5,107 nucleotides of DNA from Actinomycetota bacterium (GCA_003161205.1 PMOU01000118.1:1-5107), one strand, 5' to 3'; positions 1 to 4,871 are shown, counted from the first letter of the stretch. The notes: generated by a model not told the origin, from the sequence alone. Translations and numbers: made by a program.

Positions 1-90
1 GTCCAGCATGCCAGCACCTGGATGGCGGCCCAGGAGCCCGGCGGGCGCCGCGGCCCCACGGCCGGCCCGCGTCCGGTCCGGTATCTTTAG
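1..90 (+). CDS. 3' end of an unidentified gene (partial)
   Basis: Frame 1 is open from the left edge to a TAG at 88-90. It would encode the last 29 residues of a protein whose body lies outside the window (ending ...GPRPVRYL). Evidence for coding is compositional: 27 of 29 sense codons end in G or C, as in the confirmed genes here. The TAG overlaps the TAA of the convergent TetR gene (87-89). No domain can be recognised in so short a Pro/Gly/Arg-rich tail, and frame 2 is also open here, so this remains a probable rather than proven gene end. Confidence 0.4.
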   Translation, partial: VQHASTWMAAQEPGGRRGPTAGPRPVRYL

Positions 91-764
91 CAGGCCGAAC
101 GGGCCAGCAGGCCTGCGATCATCACCTCGAGCACCTCGCGGATGGTCGCGCTGAAGTCCAGGCGCATGGCGGCCAGGTCCGGGTCCGCTTCGTAAGCGGC
201 GAGCATGGCGGCGGACGGCTGCGTATGGGGCCACAACGCGCTGGTCATCATGACCGCGGCGCCCGCCGCCTGGAACGCGTCATGTTCCCCGAGTTCGGGC
301 ACGCACCGGAACATGAGGGCGCCGAGCGCGGTGATTCCTGCGATGCTGGCCCGCTTGTACTGCGCGGCGACCTGCGGCGAGACGTTGCGCTCGAGCACCG
401 CGGCTTGAGCGCTGATCAGGTCGCACAGCATGGGCCGGGACGCGAGTGAGCTCGCCACCGTGGCGGCGAGCTGACCGGAGCGTTCGGCGGCGGGCGCGGT
501 GGCATCGACCGCGCTCGCAAGGTCCTTTTCTAGCTGTACCAGCCAGTCCTGCCAGGCCGAATCGAGAAGTTCCAGCAGCACGGCCTCGCGTGACTCGAAG
601 TACCGCAGCACGTTCGACTTGGCCAGGCCCGCGCGGCGGCTGAGCTCGTTGAGGGTGACCTGGGCGACCGGCATTTCCGCGAGCATCGCGACCGTGGCGC
701 CGAGGATCGCCTGGCGGCGCGTTTCGCGCTGCTCTTCGCTTCGGGCCCGCTGGAACACTGCCAT
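87..764 (-). CDS. TetR/AcrR-family transcriptional repressor
   Basis: A 225-residue DNA-binding regulator, a normal length for the family. The N-terminal TetR helix-turn-helix covers roughly residues 13-65: helix 1 around TRRQAILGATVAMLAE, then VTLNELSRRAGLAKSNVLRYFESREAVLLELL, with the recognition helix near AKSNVLRYF (48-56). The remainder (about 70-225) is the mostly helical, Ala/Leu-rich ligand-binding and dimerisation domain; the ligand cannot be predicted. ATG at 764 fits the usual short N-terminal arm. No Shine-Dalgarno sequence precedes it, and a promoter ends about where the ATG begins, so the mRNA may be leaderless. The gene is divergent from the SDR gene, and three matching palindromes lie between them, so it most likely represses both itself and the SDR. 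The frame stays open far upstream, but that part is antisense to the SDR gene and is not counted. Confidence 0.93.
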   Translation of the reverse strand: MAVFQRARSEEQRETRRQAILGATVAMLAEMPVAQVTLNELSRRAGLAKSNVLRYFESREAVLLELLDSAWQDWLVQLEKDLASAVDATAPAAERSGQLAATVASSLASRPMLCDLISAQAAVLERNVSPQVAAQYKRASIAGITALGALMFRCVPELGEHDAFQAAGAAVMMTSALWPHTQPSAAMLAAYEADPDLAAMRLDFSATIREVLEVMIAGLLARSAC

Positions 765-771
765 GCCGGGT

Positions 772-801
772 ACTTTACAGACCGGTGGTCCCTTGTGTAA
801 A
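772..801 (-). promoter_or_regulatory. Promoter of the TetR gene, probably leaderless
   Basis: Read on the minus strand: TTTACA (801-796) as -35, 18 bases, TAAAGT (777-772) as -10. Seven or so bases further is about 765-764, where the ATG begins, which agrees with the missing ribosome binding site. Palindrome 1 fills most of the spacer. Inferred from consensus similarity. Confidence 0.5.
778..792. promoter_or_regulatory. TetR operator 1 (imperfect palindrome)
   Basis: CAGACCGGTGGTCCC, centred on 785. It keeps one half-site (CAGACCG) intact and has three mismatches in the other half relative to the perfect copy at 831-845. It lies in the spacer of the tetR promoter. Probably the weakest of the three sites. 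Confidence 0.6.
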
Positions 802-821
802 GACCGGCGGTCTGCTACGTT
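793..821 (+). promoter_or_regulatory. Promoter of the SDR gene
   Basis: TTGTGT (793-798) as -35, a 17-base spacer, and TACGTT (816-821) as -10, giving a start point near 828 and a 5' leader of about 40 bases. The -35 overlaps the -35 of the opposing tetR promoter (796-801). Palindrome 2 lies entirely inside the spacer, so a bound repressor would block polymerase directly. Confidence 0.6.
801..813. promoter_or_regulatory. TetR operator 2
   Basis: AGACCGGCGGTCT, a perfect 6-1-6 palindrome centred on 807. It is inside the SDR promoter spacer and 22 bp (two helical turns) from the centre of operator 1. Confidence 0.75.
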
Positions 822-830
822 CTGATTTAT

Positions 831-845
831 CAGACCGACGGTCTG
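831..845. promoter_or_regulatory. TetR operator 3
   Basis: CAGACCGACGGTCTG, a perfect 7-1-7 palindrome centred on 838, 31 bp (about three turns) from operator 2. It lies just downstream of the predicted SDR start point. As the longest perfect copy it is the likely highest-affinity site. Confidence 0.75.
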
Positions 846-857
846 CTGAAGATGTCC

Positions 858-864
858 GGAGGAG
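858..864 (+). promoter_or_regulatory. Ribosome binding site that fixes the SDR start
   Basis: GGAGGAG, five bases before ATG 870. It overlaps codons that would follow the alternative ATG at 852, which has no such site, so translation is assigned to 870. Confidence 0.8.
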
Positions 865-869
865 AAGTC

Positions 870-1799
870 ATGTACGCGGTTCCCGAGCAGGCTGGCAAGC
901 TCATCGTCGTCACGGGTGCGAACAGCGGCACCGGCAAGGAGGCCGCCCGGCGCCTGGCCGAAGCGGGGGCGCACGTGGTGATGGCCGTCCGGACCATCGC
1001 CAAGGGGGAACAGGCCCGCGAGGAGATCATGGCGGCCCATCCCGGCGCCGAGCTCGAGGTCCGCCGCGTCGACCTGGCCGATCTCGCCTCGGTCGCGGAG
1101 TTCGCCGACCGGCTGATCGCGGACGGTACGCCCGTCGACGTCCTGATCAACAACGCCGGGGTGATGGCGCCCCCCACGCGGATGACCACCGCTGACGGCT
1201 TCGAGCTGCAGTTCGGCAGCAATTTCCTCGGACCGTTCGCCCTGACTATCCGGCTCCTGCCGCTGGTGCTCGCGGCGCAGGCGCCGAGGGTGGTCACGAT
1301 GAGCAGCGGCGTGGCCAGCTACGGCCGGATCCGCTTCGACGACCCGCAATGGCAGCGCCGCTACAGCCCGAACCTGGCGTACGCCCAGTCCAAGCTCGCT
1401 GACCTGATGATGACCCTGCACCTGGCGGAGCTGGCCCGGCAGCAGGACTGGAACCTGATGAGCAACGCCGCGCACCCCGGGTTCACCCGCACGAACCTGC
1501 AGACCGCCGGGGCCGCCCTCGGCCGGGACAAGCCGAAGCGGACGCCGTTCAACAGCTTCGGCTTCCTGCCCTCCCAGCCGGTCGGACCCGGTACCGAGCC
1601 GCTGCTGTACGCCGCGACCAGCGCCGATGCCGTCAACGGCGGTTATTACGGCCCGAGCAGGTGGTTCGGGCTCGTCGGCCCGACGACGGCCGTCCGCCCG
1701 CCGCGGCGGGCCCGCGACACCGCCATCGCGACCCGGCTGTGGACCGAGGCCGAGCGCCTGACCGGCGTGAGCCTGGCCGCCAGCACCGTCCGTTCCTAG
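870..1799 (+). CDS. Short-chain dehydrogenase/reductase (SDR), retinol-dehydrogenase-like
   Basis: A 309-residue cytosolic NAD(P)(H)-dependent oxidoreductase. Rossmann fold features in order: glycine motif TGANSGTG (15-22), Arg41 after the second strand (suggests NADP(H)), Asp68 for the adenine ring, and NNAG (94-97). The catalytic set follows: Asn118 in SNFLGPF, Ser145/146 in VTMSSG, and Tyr171-x3-Lys175 in YAQSK; then HPGFTRT (202-208) near the cofactor and substrate pocket. The length and the NFLGPF, HPG and long C-terminal substrate region resemble the retinol dehydrogenase / protochlorophyllide-reductase-like SDRs common in actinomycetes; the true substrate is unknown. The start at 870 rests on a strong GGAGGAG site; ATG 852 would add six residues. 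It is divergent from the TetR gene and controlled by three operators, so it is probably induced by a small lipophilic compound it helps convert (inference). Confidence 0.95.
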   Translation: MYAVPEQAGKLIVVTGANSGTGKEAARRLAEAGAHVVMAVRTIAKGEQAREEIMAAHPGAELEVRRVDLADLASVAEFADRLIADGTPVDVLINNAGVMAPPTRMTTADGFELQFGSNFLGPFALTIRLLPLVLAAQAPRVVTMSSGVASYGRIRFDDPQWQRRYSPNLAYAQSKLADLMMTLHLAELARQQDWNLMSNAAHPGFTRTNLQTAGAALGRDKPKRTPFNSFGFLPSQPVGPGTEPLLYAATSADAVNGGYYGPSRWFGLVGPTTAVRPPRRARDTAIATRLWTEAERLTGVSLAASTVRS

Positions 1800-1828
1800 C
1801 ACCGTCCTTTCCTAGCACCGTCCGTCCT
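1782..1828 (+). repeat. 16-bp tandem repeat, three copies, across the SDR stop
   Basis: Units at 1782-1797, 1798-1813 and 1814-1828 read AGCACCGTCCGTTCCT, the same with one change (G to T), and a copy lacking one T. The SDR stop codon TAG (1797-1799) sits at the junction of units 1 and 2. It looks like slippage or duplication of the gene's own 3' end. Confidence 0.85.
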
Positions 1829-2085
1829 CGGACATGGTCGGCCGCACCCGGTTAGCGCGGCGGCGCGAACTCGATGATCGCGGCGACGTCGGTTCCCGCC
1901 GGAAGGAGACCATGCTTCGGCCCGGCCGCCGCCCTATCGCGCTTACCGCCCGCACCAGGATCACGCCCAGTCCCATATGCCCCAAGCAGGATTGGCATGG
2001 CTGTGACAACGTGCACAATCTTTTGTTCAGGCTGCCGCAGCCATGACAAACCGAACCCGCCCCGACCTACCGCAGGGACGGCCTG
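1829..2085. other. Convergent intergenic gap with no clear gene
   Basis: This gap lies between the SDR gene and the convergent CBS gene. No known protein or RNA was recognised. It contains an 8-bp inverted repeat (CATGGCTG 1996-2003 / CAGCCATG 2038-2045, loop 34), a possible but weak two-way terminator. A 44-codon ORF (1912-2046, +) has an AAGGAG site only three bases before its ATG, but its product (MLRPGRRPIALTARTR...) resembles nothing and its codon use is poor. On the minus strand, a short stretch ending at a TAA near 1858 has gene-like codon use and might be a decayed gene end. Confidence 0.5.
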
Positions 2086-2508
2086 CTAGCCCGGGGCGCC
2101 GCGCTGCTGGGGCGGGCGGCTGATCCGGGCGGCGAACAGGTCGCGGAGGCTGACGATGCCGCATACCTGCCGCCCTTGCATGATGGGCAGATGGCGGAAG
2201 CCGTGCAGCAGCATGATCTGGGCGGCGTCCTCGACCGGCGTCTCGGGACCCGCCGACTGCGGGTCTTTGGTCATCCAGGCCGATACCGGCATCGTGGTGA
2301 GATCTGACCCGGAGGCCGCCGCCTTCAGCACGTCGCGTTCGGTCAGGATGCCCGCCAGGAAGGGTCCCTGCATGACCAGGGCCGAACCAACCTTCTCCCG
2401 TACCATCGCGGCGGCAGCCTCCGCGACCGGACTGTCCGGGCCGGTTGATACCGGCCGCGAGTGCGCCAGTTCTCCGACCGTGAGAGCCCGGCGGCCCACC
2501 TCAGCCAC
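2086..2508 (-). CDS. Two-CBS-domain protein
   Basis: A 140-residue protein made almost wholly of a CBS pair (Bateman module), the usual size of stand-alone actinobacterial CBS proteins such as mycobacterial Hrp1. CBS1 is about residues 10-65 and CBS2 about 75-130. Each ends in the ribose-binding signature G-h-h-[S/T]-x-x-D: GILTERD (53-59) and GIVSLRD (117-123), so binding of AMP, ATP or a related nucleotide is plausible. There is no attached enzyme or membrane segment; it probably acts as a soluble sensor. The start is taken as GTG 2508, whose first codons overlap the stop of the 80-residue gene (TGA 2503-2501), implying translational coupling; GTG 2499 is an alternative. The frame is open to an ATG at 2706, but that part encodes an Arg/Ser-rich shadow of the upstream gene. 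Domain call sure, start less so. Confidence 0.9.
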   Translation of the reverse strand: MAEVGRRALTVGELAHSRPVSTGPDSPVAEAAAAMVREKVGSALVMQGPFLAGILTERDVLKAAASGSDLTTMPVSAWMTKDPQSAGPETPVEDAAQIMLLHGFRHLPIMQGRQVCGIVSLRDLFAARISRPPQQRGAPG

Positions 2509-2743
2509 TTTCGCCGATTTCGAAAAGCTCCGAGTCGTCGTGCGGCGAGGACGGACCGGCCAGCTCTTCGGACAGCAGCCGCCACAGGGATCCCGACCAC
2601 GCCGACAGCTGCGGCCAGCGCATCCAGAACAGCTGGAGGGTCGTCTGATCGAACTCCGCGTGGGCCTGCTCAGGGGAAACCGTGCGGGTAAAGTCCTCGA
2701 GTTCATGGATCAGATCCAAAAACCGGTCGGCGCTGCCATCCAT
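2501..2743 (-). CDS. Unrecognised 80-residue acidic Trp-rich protein
   Basis: I do not recognise the family. The product is 80 residues: an amphipathic, acidic N-terminal half (SADRFLDLIHELEDFTRTV, then EQAHAEFDQTT), a centre with four Trp (40, 43, 49, 54; LFWMRWPQLSAWSGSLWRLL) and an acidic tail (HDDSELFEIGESG). There is no signal peptide and no Cys. The evidence that it is real is the ribosome binding site, GGAGGTGATC seven bases before ATG 2743, a near-perfect complement of the 16S rRNA 3' end, plus good codon use and the 8-bp overlap with the CBS gene. The two are surely co-transcribed, so it may be a partner of the CBS protein (inference). An ATG at 2785 would add 14 residues but lacks a binding site. 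Confidence 0.75.
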   Translation of the reverse strand: MDGSADRFLDLIHELEDFTRTVSPEQAHAEFDQTTLQLFWMRWPQLSAWSGSLWRLLSEELAGPSSPHDDSELFEIGESG

Positions 2744-2755
2744 TCGATCACCTCC
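2744..2755 (-). promoter_or_regulatory. Exceptionally strong ribosome binding site
   Basis: On the minus strand GGAGGTGATC (2755-2746) precedes ATG 2743. Ten consecutive bases complement the anti-Shine-Dalgarno end of 16S rRNA, far more than the other genes here. It selects the start of the 80-residue protein. Confidence 0.8.
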
Positions 2756-2818
2756 GGGAGCTGCGGCGTCGGCCGCCAGAACCATGGGCCGAGAACGTCA
2801 GTCATAAGGACGCTAAGT

Positions 2819-2835
2819 GGGGTGATCCATACCCC
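2819..2835. promoter_or_regulatory. Inverted repeat upstream of the small-protein/CBS operon
   Basis: GGGGT (2819-2823) and ACCCC (2831-2835) with a 7-base centre, about 75-90 bp upstream of the operon's first start codon. Position and symmetry suit an operator or regulator box. It recalls half of a DosR/DevR box but with wrong spacing, so the regulator is unknown. Confidence 0.35.
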
Positions 2836-3003
2836 GAAAGCGCGGTGTGCAAGAGGCCAGCCCTGCTTATTTTTCCCCTCGCCGGGCCAAAGGTATAGAC
2901 CCTCGCGGGCCGGGATCGGGAAAAACTACTGTCTGTGCCTGAAGCACCGGCCCCCGGTCGCGGCGCGCCGTCGCCGGGCCAACGATCTGCCCCAATCTGT
3001 CAC
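2836..3003. other. Noncoding stretch upstream of the structured region
   Basis: No gene seen. It contains a 12-bp direct repeat (TCGCCGGGCCAA at 2879-2890 and 2971-2982) and a 7-bp inverted repeat (GGGCCGG 2907-2913 / CCGGCCC 2947-2953, loop 33). These look like local GC-rich structure and no function is assigned. Confidence 0.4.
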
Positions 3004-3038
3004 TTAGTGTTACTAAATTCTGTCTTAAGGTAGCTTAA
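3004..3038. promoter_or_regulatory. Pair of AT-rich palindromes upstream of a promoter
   Basis: TTAGTGTTACTAA (3004-3016, 5-3-5) and TTAAGGTAGCTTAA (3025-3038, 5-4-5) lie with centres about 21 bp apart (two helical turns), just upstream of the -35 at 3054. They stand out in this GC-rich DNA and are placed like activator or repressor sites. They resemble iron-box (DtxR/IdeR) sequences only loosely. Confidence 0.4.
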
Positions 3039-3053
3039 CGGCGATCTCGGCGG

Positions 3054-3081
3054 TTGACATCGCCTGGATCAGAGGTAAGTT
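3054..3081 (+). promoter_or_regulatory. Vegetative-type promoter
   Basis: TTGACA (3054-3059, perfect -35), a 16-base spacer and TAAGTT (3076-3081, fits TANNNT). Predicted start near 3088. It fires into a region with no protein gene for 520 bp, supporting transcription of a noncoding RNA or a long leader for ppm1. Confidence 0.55.
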
Positions 3082-3241
3082 GCTGCTCAGTCCAGCACCA
3101 AGGCTCGCTAGCCGGACCGGCAGGCTTCGCAAGGTTCGGGCTACGTGATGGTGGAAGGCGCGAGCATCCAGCCGCCCTCGAAGCTAGGCGTGGCACCGAA
3201 GGGGGCTGCGGGCTCACCCGGCTGGACGGGGAGTTGGGCCT

Positions 3242-3340
3242 GGAAAGGGCCCGGGCAACCAGTAGACAACGGAGACCGAGCCCGTTTCCAACCTGGCCGG
3301 ACTCCGGTCCGAAGGCGCTGCCCGGGCCCTTTCCTATTTT
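3242..3340 (+). terminator. Long-armed hairpin followed by a T stretch, possible terminator
   Basis: GGAAAGGGCCCGGGCA (3242-3257) is exactly complementary to 3319-3334. The 61-base loop can itself fold (GGAG-A-CCG 3271-3278 with CGG-A-CTCC 3298-3305). TATTTT follows the stem, as in an intrinsic terminator, though the large loop and short T run are atypical. A structural core of an RNA is the alternative. Confidence 0.35.
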
Positions 3341-3448
3341 CCCGCCGCTCTCCGTGCTCACTCGGCACGGATTGCTGGCACGGTAGGGACCTGACCAGGG
3401 CACGAATCTGAAGGCAGGTTCGTTATCTGCTGAAGACAAGCAGAAGGT

Positions 3449-3512
3449 GCGCTGCGGGCCAGGTGTTCTGCTGGCCGGGAAGTGCCACGTCGGTGGCCTG
3501 TCCGCGCAGCGC
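3449..3512 (+). other. Potential three-way RNA junction
   Basis: Stem 3449-3456/3505-3512 (GCGCTGCG / CGCAGCGC) encloses hairpin GGCCAG-8-CTGGCC (3457-3462/3471-3476), directly adjoining it for stacking, and hairpin GCCAC-GTCG-GTGGC (3484-3488/3493-3497). All pairs are Watson-Crick. It ends 98 bases before the ppm1 start. Confidence 0.45.
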
Positions 3513-3576
3513 TATCATGGCCTGCACCGTCCGTAGCAGTTGTCCGCAGCTATATCGTGTGGTACGCATACGCACC

Positions 3577-3616
3577 GATAGGCAGAGGTCGTGAGCGATA
3601 GGCAGGGGTCGTGACA
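3577..3616 (+). repeat. 20-bp tandem duplication over the ppm1 start
   Basis: Units 3577-3596 and 3597-3616 agree at 17 of 20 positions. Each contains A(G/A)GGTCGTGA; the second GTG (3611) starts ppm1, and the first (3591) starts a 7-codon frame whose TGA (3612-3614) overlaps the ppm1 GTG. So ribosome binding site and start codon were copied together. Confidence 0.8.
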
Positions 3617-4519
3617 GAACCAAATCCAGCTGCTGAGCCTTCAGCCGACCGGGTCATCATCGTCATGCCGACGTACAACGAGCGGCAGAACCTTGAATCC
3701 ATCACGGGCCGGGTGCGGACGGCGCTCCCGCAGGCTGATTTGCTGGTTGTCGACGACAACAGCCCGGATGGTACCGGTGACATCGCGGACAAGCTGGCCG
3801 AGACCGACCCGCATGTGCAGGTCATGCACCGGACGGAGAAGGCGGGCCTGGGCAAGGCCTACATCGCCGCCTTCAACTGGGGGCTGGAGCACGGCTACGA
3901 CATCATCGTGGAGATGGACGCGGATGGCTCGCATCAGCCCGAGCACCTGCCGAGCCTGGTCGGCGCGCTAGCTCACGCGGACCTGGCCATCGGGTCCCGG
4001 TGGATGCCCGGCGGCAAGGTGGTCAACTGGCCCAAGTCCCGCGAGGTGCTCTCCCGCGGCGCCAACGTCTATACCCGCGTCATGCTCGGCCTCGGCGTCC
4101 GTGACGCGACCGCGGGGTTCCGCGCCTACCGGGCCTCCACGCTGGCGAAGATCAGCCTGAACGAGGTCGAGTCGACGGGATACTGCTTCCAGATCGACCT
4201 GACCATCAGGGTTGCCCGCGCGGGCCTGAAGATCGTCGAGGTACCGATCACGTTCGTGGAGCGCGAGCACGGTGCTTCCAAGATGAGCAGCAGCATCATG
4301 CTGGAGGCGTTCTGGCGGGTCGCGCAGTGGGGCACCGCCCGACGGCTACGGCAGCTCAGCGCGCATTTCGAGGCCAGGAACCTGCGTCAGGGCAGGTTAC
4401 GTCCCCCGGAAGGGCAGGCACCGTCGCCGGAGAGGCAGGTAACGTACGCCGGAGACGCGAGAGACTCCGAGGCGGGGCCGGCGGTCAGGCGCTCCGGCGC
4501 TGCGTGCGGCTGGTGCTGA
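3611..4519 (+). CDS. ppm1: Polyprenol-phosphate mannose synthase (GT2 family, DPM1-like)
   Basis: Transfers mannose from GDP-mannose to polyprenyl phosphate at the inner membrane face, giving the donor for protein O-mannosylation and lipoglycans. The 302-residue product has the GT2 fold in order: MPTYNE (19-24), DDNSPDGTGD (48-57), the metal-binding DAD (103-105) in MDADGSHQP, GSRW (128-131), SREVLSRGAN (143-152), then DATAGFRAYR, GYCFQID and PITFVEREHGASKMS. There is no transmembrane or Lnt (apolipoprotein acyltransferase) domain, unlike the fused mycobacterial protein, so it is the single-domain type. GTG 3611 is the earliest start, since an in-frame TAG lies at 3599-3601; the ribosome binding site (AGGGG) is weak. 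Beyond about residue 255 the tail is low-complexity, built from DNA repeats, and its end overlaps rbpA, so it is likely non-essential. Confidence 0.95.
   Translation: MTEPNPAAEPSADRVIIVMPTYNERQNLESITGRVRTALPQADLLVVDDNSPDGTGDIADKLAETDPHVQVMHRTEKAGLGKAYIAAFNWGLEHGYDIIVEMDADGSHQPEHLPSLVGALAHADLAIGSRWMPGGKVVNWPKSREVLSRGANVYTRVMLGLGVRDATAGFRAYRASTLAKISLNEVESTGYCFQIDLTIRVARAGLKIVEVPITFVEREHGASKMSSSIMLEAFWRVAQWGTARRLRQLSAHFEARNLRQGRLRPPEGQAPSPERQVTYAGDARDSEAGPAVRRSGAACGWC
4391..4455 (+). repeat. Three imperfect 21-22-bp tandem repeats in the ppm1 tail
   Basis: Units at 4391-4412, 4413-4433 and 4434-4455 share the frame GGCAGG...CG...GCCGGAGA with a few changes each. Because the lengths are not all multiples of three, the copies are read in different frames and give dissimilar peptides (about residues 261-282), arguing that the repeat is acting at DNA level or is a slippage product. 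Confidence 0.7.
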
Positions 4520-4871
4520 GATCCTGGCTTGCACCGGTACCGCGGCGCTCCCTGATGACCTGCAGGCGCTCGGCCAGCACGGCCTCGAGATCTTCCACCG
4601 TGCGCCGCTCCATGAGCATGTCCCAGTGACTGCGCGGTGGCTTGGCCTTCTTCGGAGACGGCGACTCCCCGGTGGCGGCGATCGCTATCGCCCCGCAGAC
4701 ACGGCACTCCCACGTACCGGGAAGTTCGGCCTCAGCTGCGAAAGGCACGCTAAAATGGTGCCCGTTGGGGCAATCGAAGGGGACATCCTGACGGGGTGCG
4801 AGATCGGTATTGCGGTCGTTCTCATAACTCGTCGCACCGAGCCGGGTCCCGCGAAGTGCGCGTTCGGCCAT
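4485..4871 (-). CDS. rbpA: RNA polymerase-binding protein RbpA
   Basis: A 128-residue actinobacterial transcription factor that binds the principal sigma factor and core polymerase, stabilising open promoter complexes. The N-terminal tail (ERALRGTRLGATSYENDR) is the family's signature. The zinc-binding core domain has Cys34-PNG-His38 and Cys56-x2-Cys59 in WECRVCG. A basic linker follows (KKAKPPRSH, 74-82), then the sigma-interacting domain HWDMLMERRTVEDLEAVLAERLQVIRERR (82-110), keeping the Met85 and Arg89 reported as sigma contacts in Streptomyces. The tail beyond 110 is Ser/Thr/Arg-rich and variable. GGGAGG lies eight bases before ATG 4871. The promoter fits the sigma-R consensus. It is convergent with ppm1, with 35 bp of coding overlap (4485-4519). 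Confidence 0.97.
   Translation of the reverse strand: MAERALRGTRLGATSYENDRNTDLAPRQDVPFDCPNGHHFSVPFAAEAELPGTWECRVCGAIAIAATGESPSPKKAKPPRSHWDMLMERRTVEDLEAVLAERLQVIRERRGTGASQDLSTSRTQRRSA

Larger units (their letters stand above)
3088..3512 (+). ncRNA. Candidate structured RNA or long structured leader, family unknown
   Basis: The stretch after the promoter has no believable ORF but a near-continuous series of perfect stems: 8 bp (3167-3174/3219-3226), 16 bp (3242-3257/3319-3334), 7 bp with a 7-base loop (3351-3357/3365-3371), 6 bp with one G-U (3403-3408/3417-3422), 6 bp (3426-3431/3439-3444), and an 8-bp stem (3449-3456/3505-3512) enclosing two hairpins. I compared it from memory with RNase P, tmRNA, SRP RNA and the cobalamin and c-di-AMP riboswitches and saw no match. 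A short independent RNA ending after the 16-bp stem (TATTTT at 3335-3340) and a leader continuing into ppm1 are both possible. The ends are uncertain. Confidence 0.4.

Noticed and set aside
765..1802. Long minus-strand open frame continuous with the TetR gene (571 codons in all)
   Set aside because: The part beyond 764 is antisense to the clear SDR gene and gives an Arg/Gly/His-rich product with no domain; the TetR family starts at about ATG 764.
1912..2046. 44-residue gene with AAGGAG site
   Set aside because: The binding site is too close to the ATG, codon use is unlike the neighbours, and the product matches nothing; mentioned only within the intergenic entry.
2509..2706. N-terminal extension of the CBS gene to ATG 2706
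   Set aside because: It lies in another frame over the 80-residue gene, is Arg/Ser/Pro-rich, and the 140-residue version already contains the full CBS pair.
2819..2840. DosR/DevR box upstream of the CBS operon
   Set aside because: Only one half resembles the box; arms are 7 bases apart where the consensus has about 4.
2156..3007. 283-codon + strand frame opposite the CBS operon
   Set aside because: Shadow of the minus-strand genes; no domain, no ribosome binding site, composition typical of antisense frames.
3035..3439. 134-codon minus-strand frame in the intergenic region
   Set aside because: Ser/Pro/Arg-rich without recognisable domain, and it coincides with the tiled inverted repeats, which explain the sequence better.
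3088..3512. Group II intron or retron msr-msd as explanation of the hairpins
   Set aside because: No reverse transcriptase nearby and no recognisable domain V or intron boundary; kept only as an unlikely alternative.
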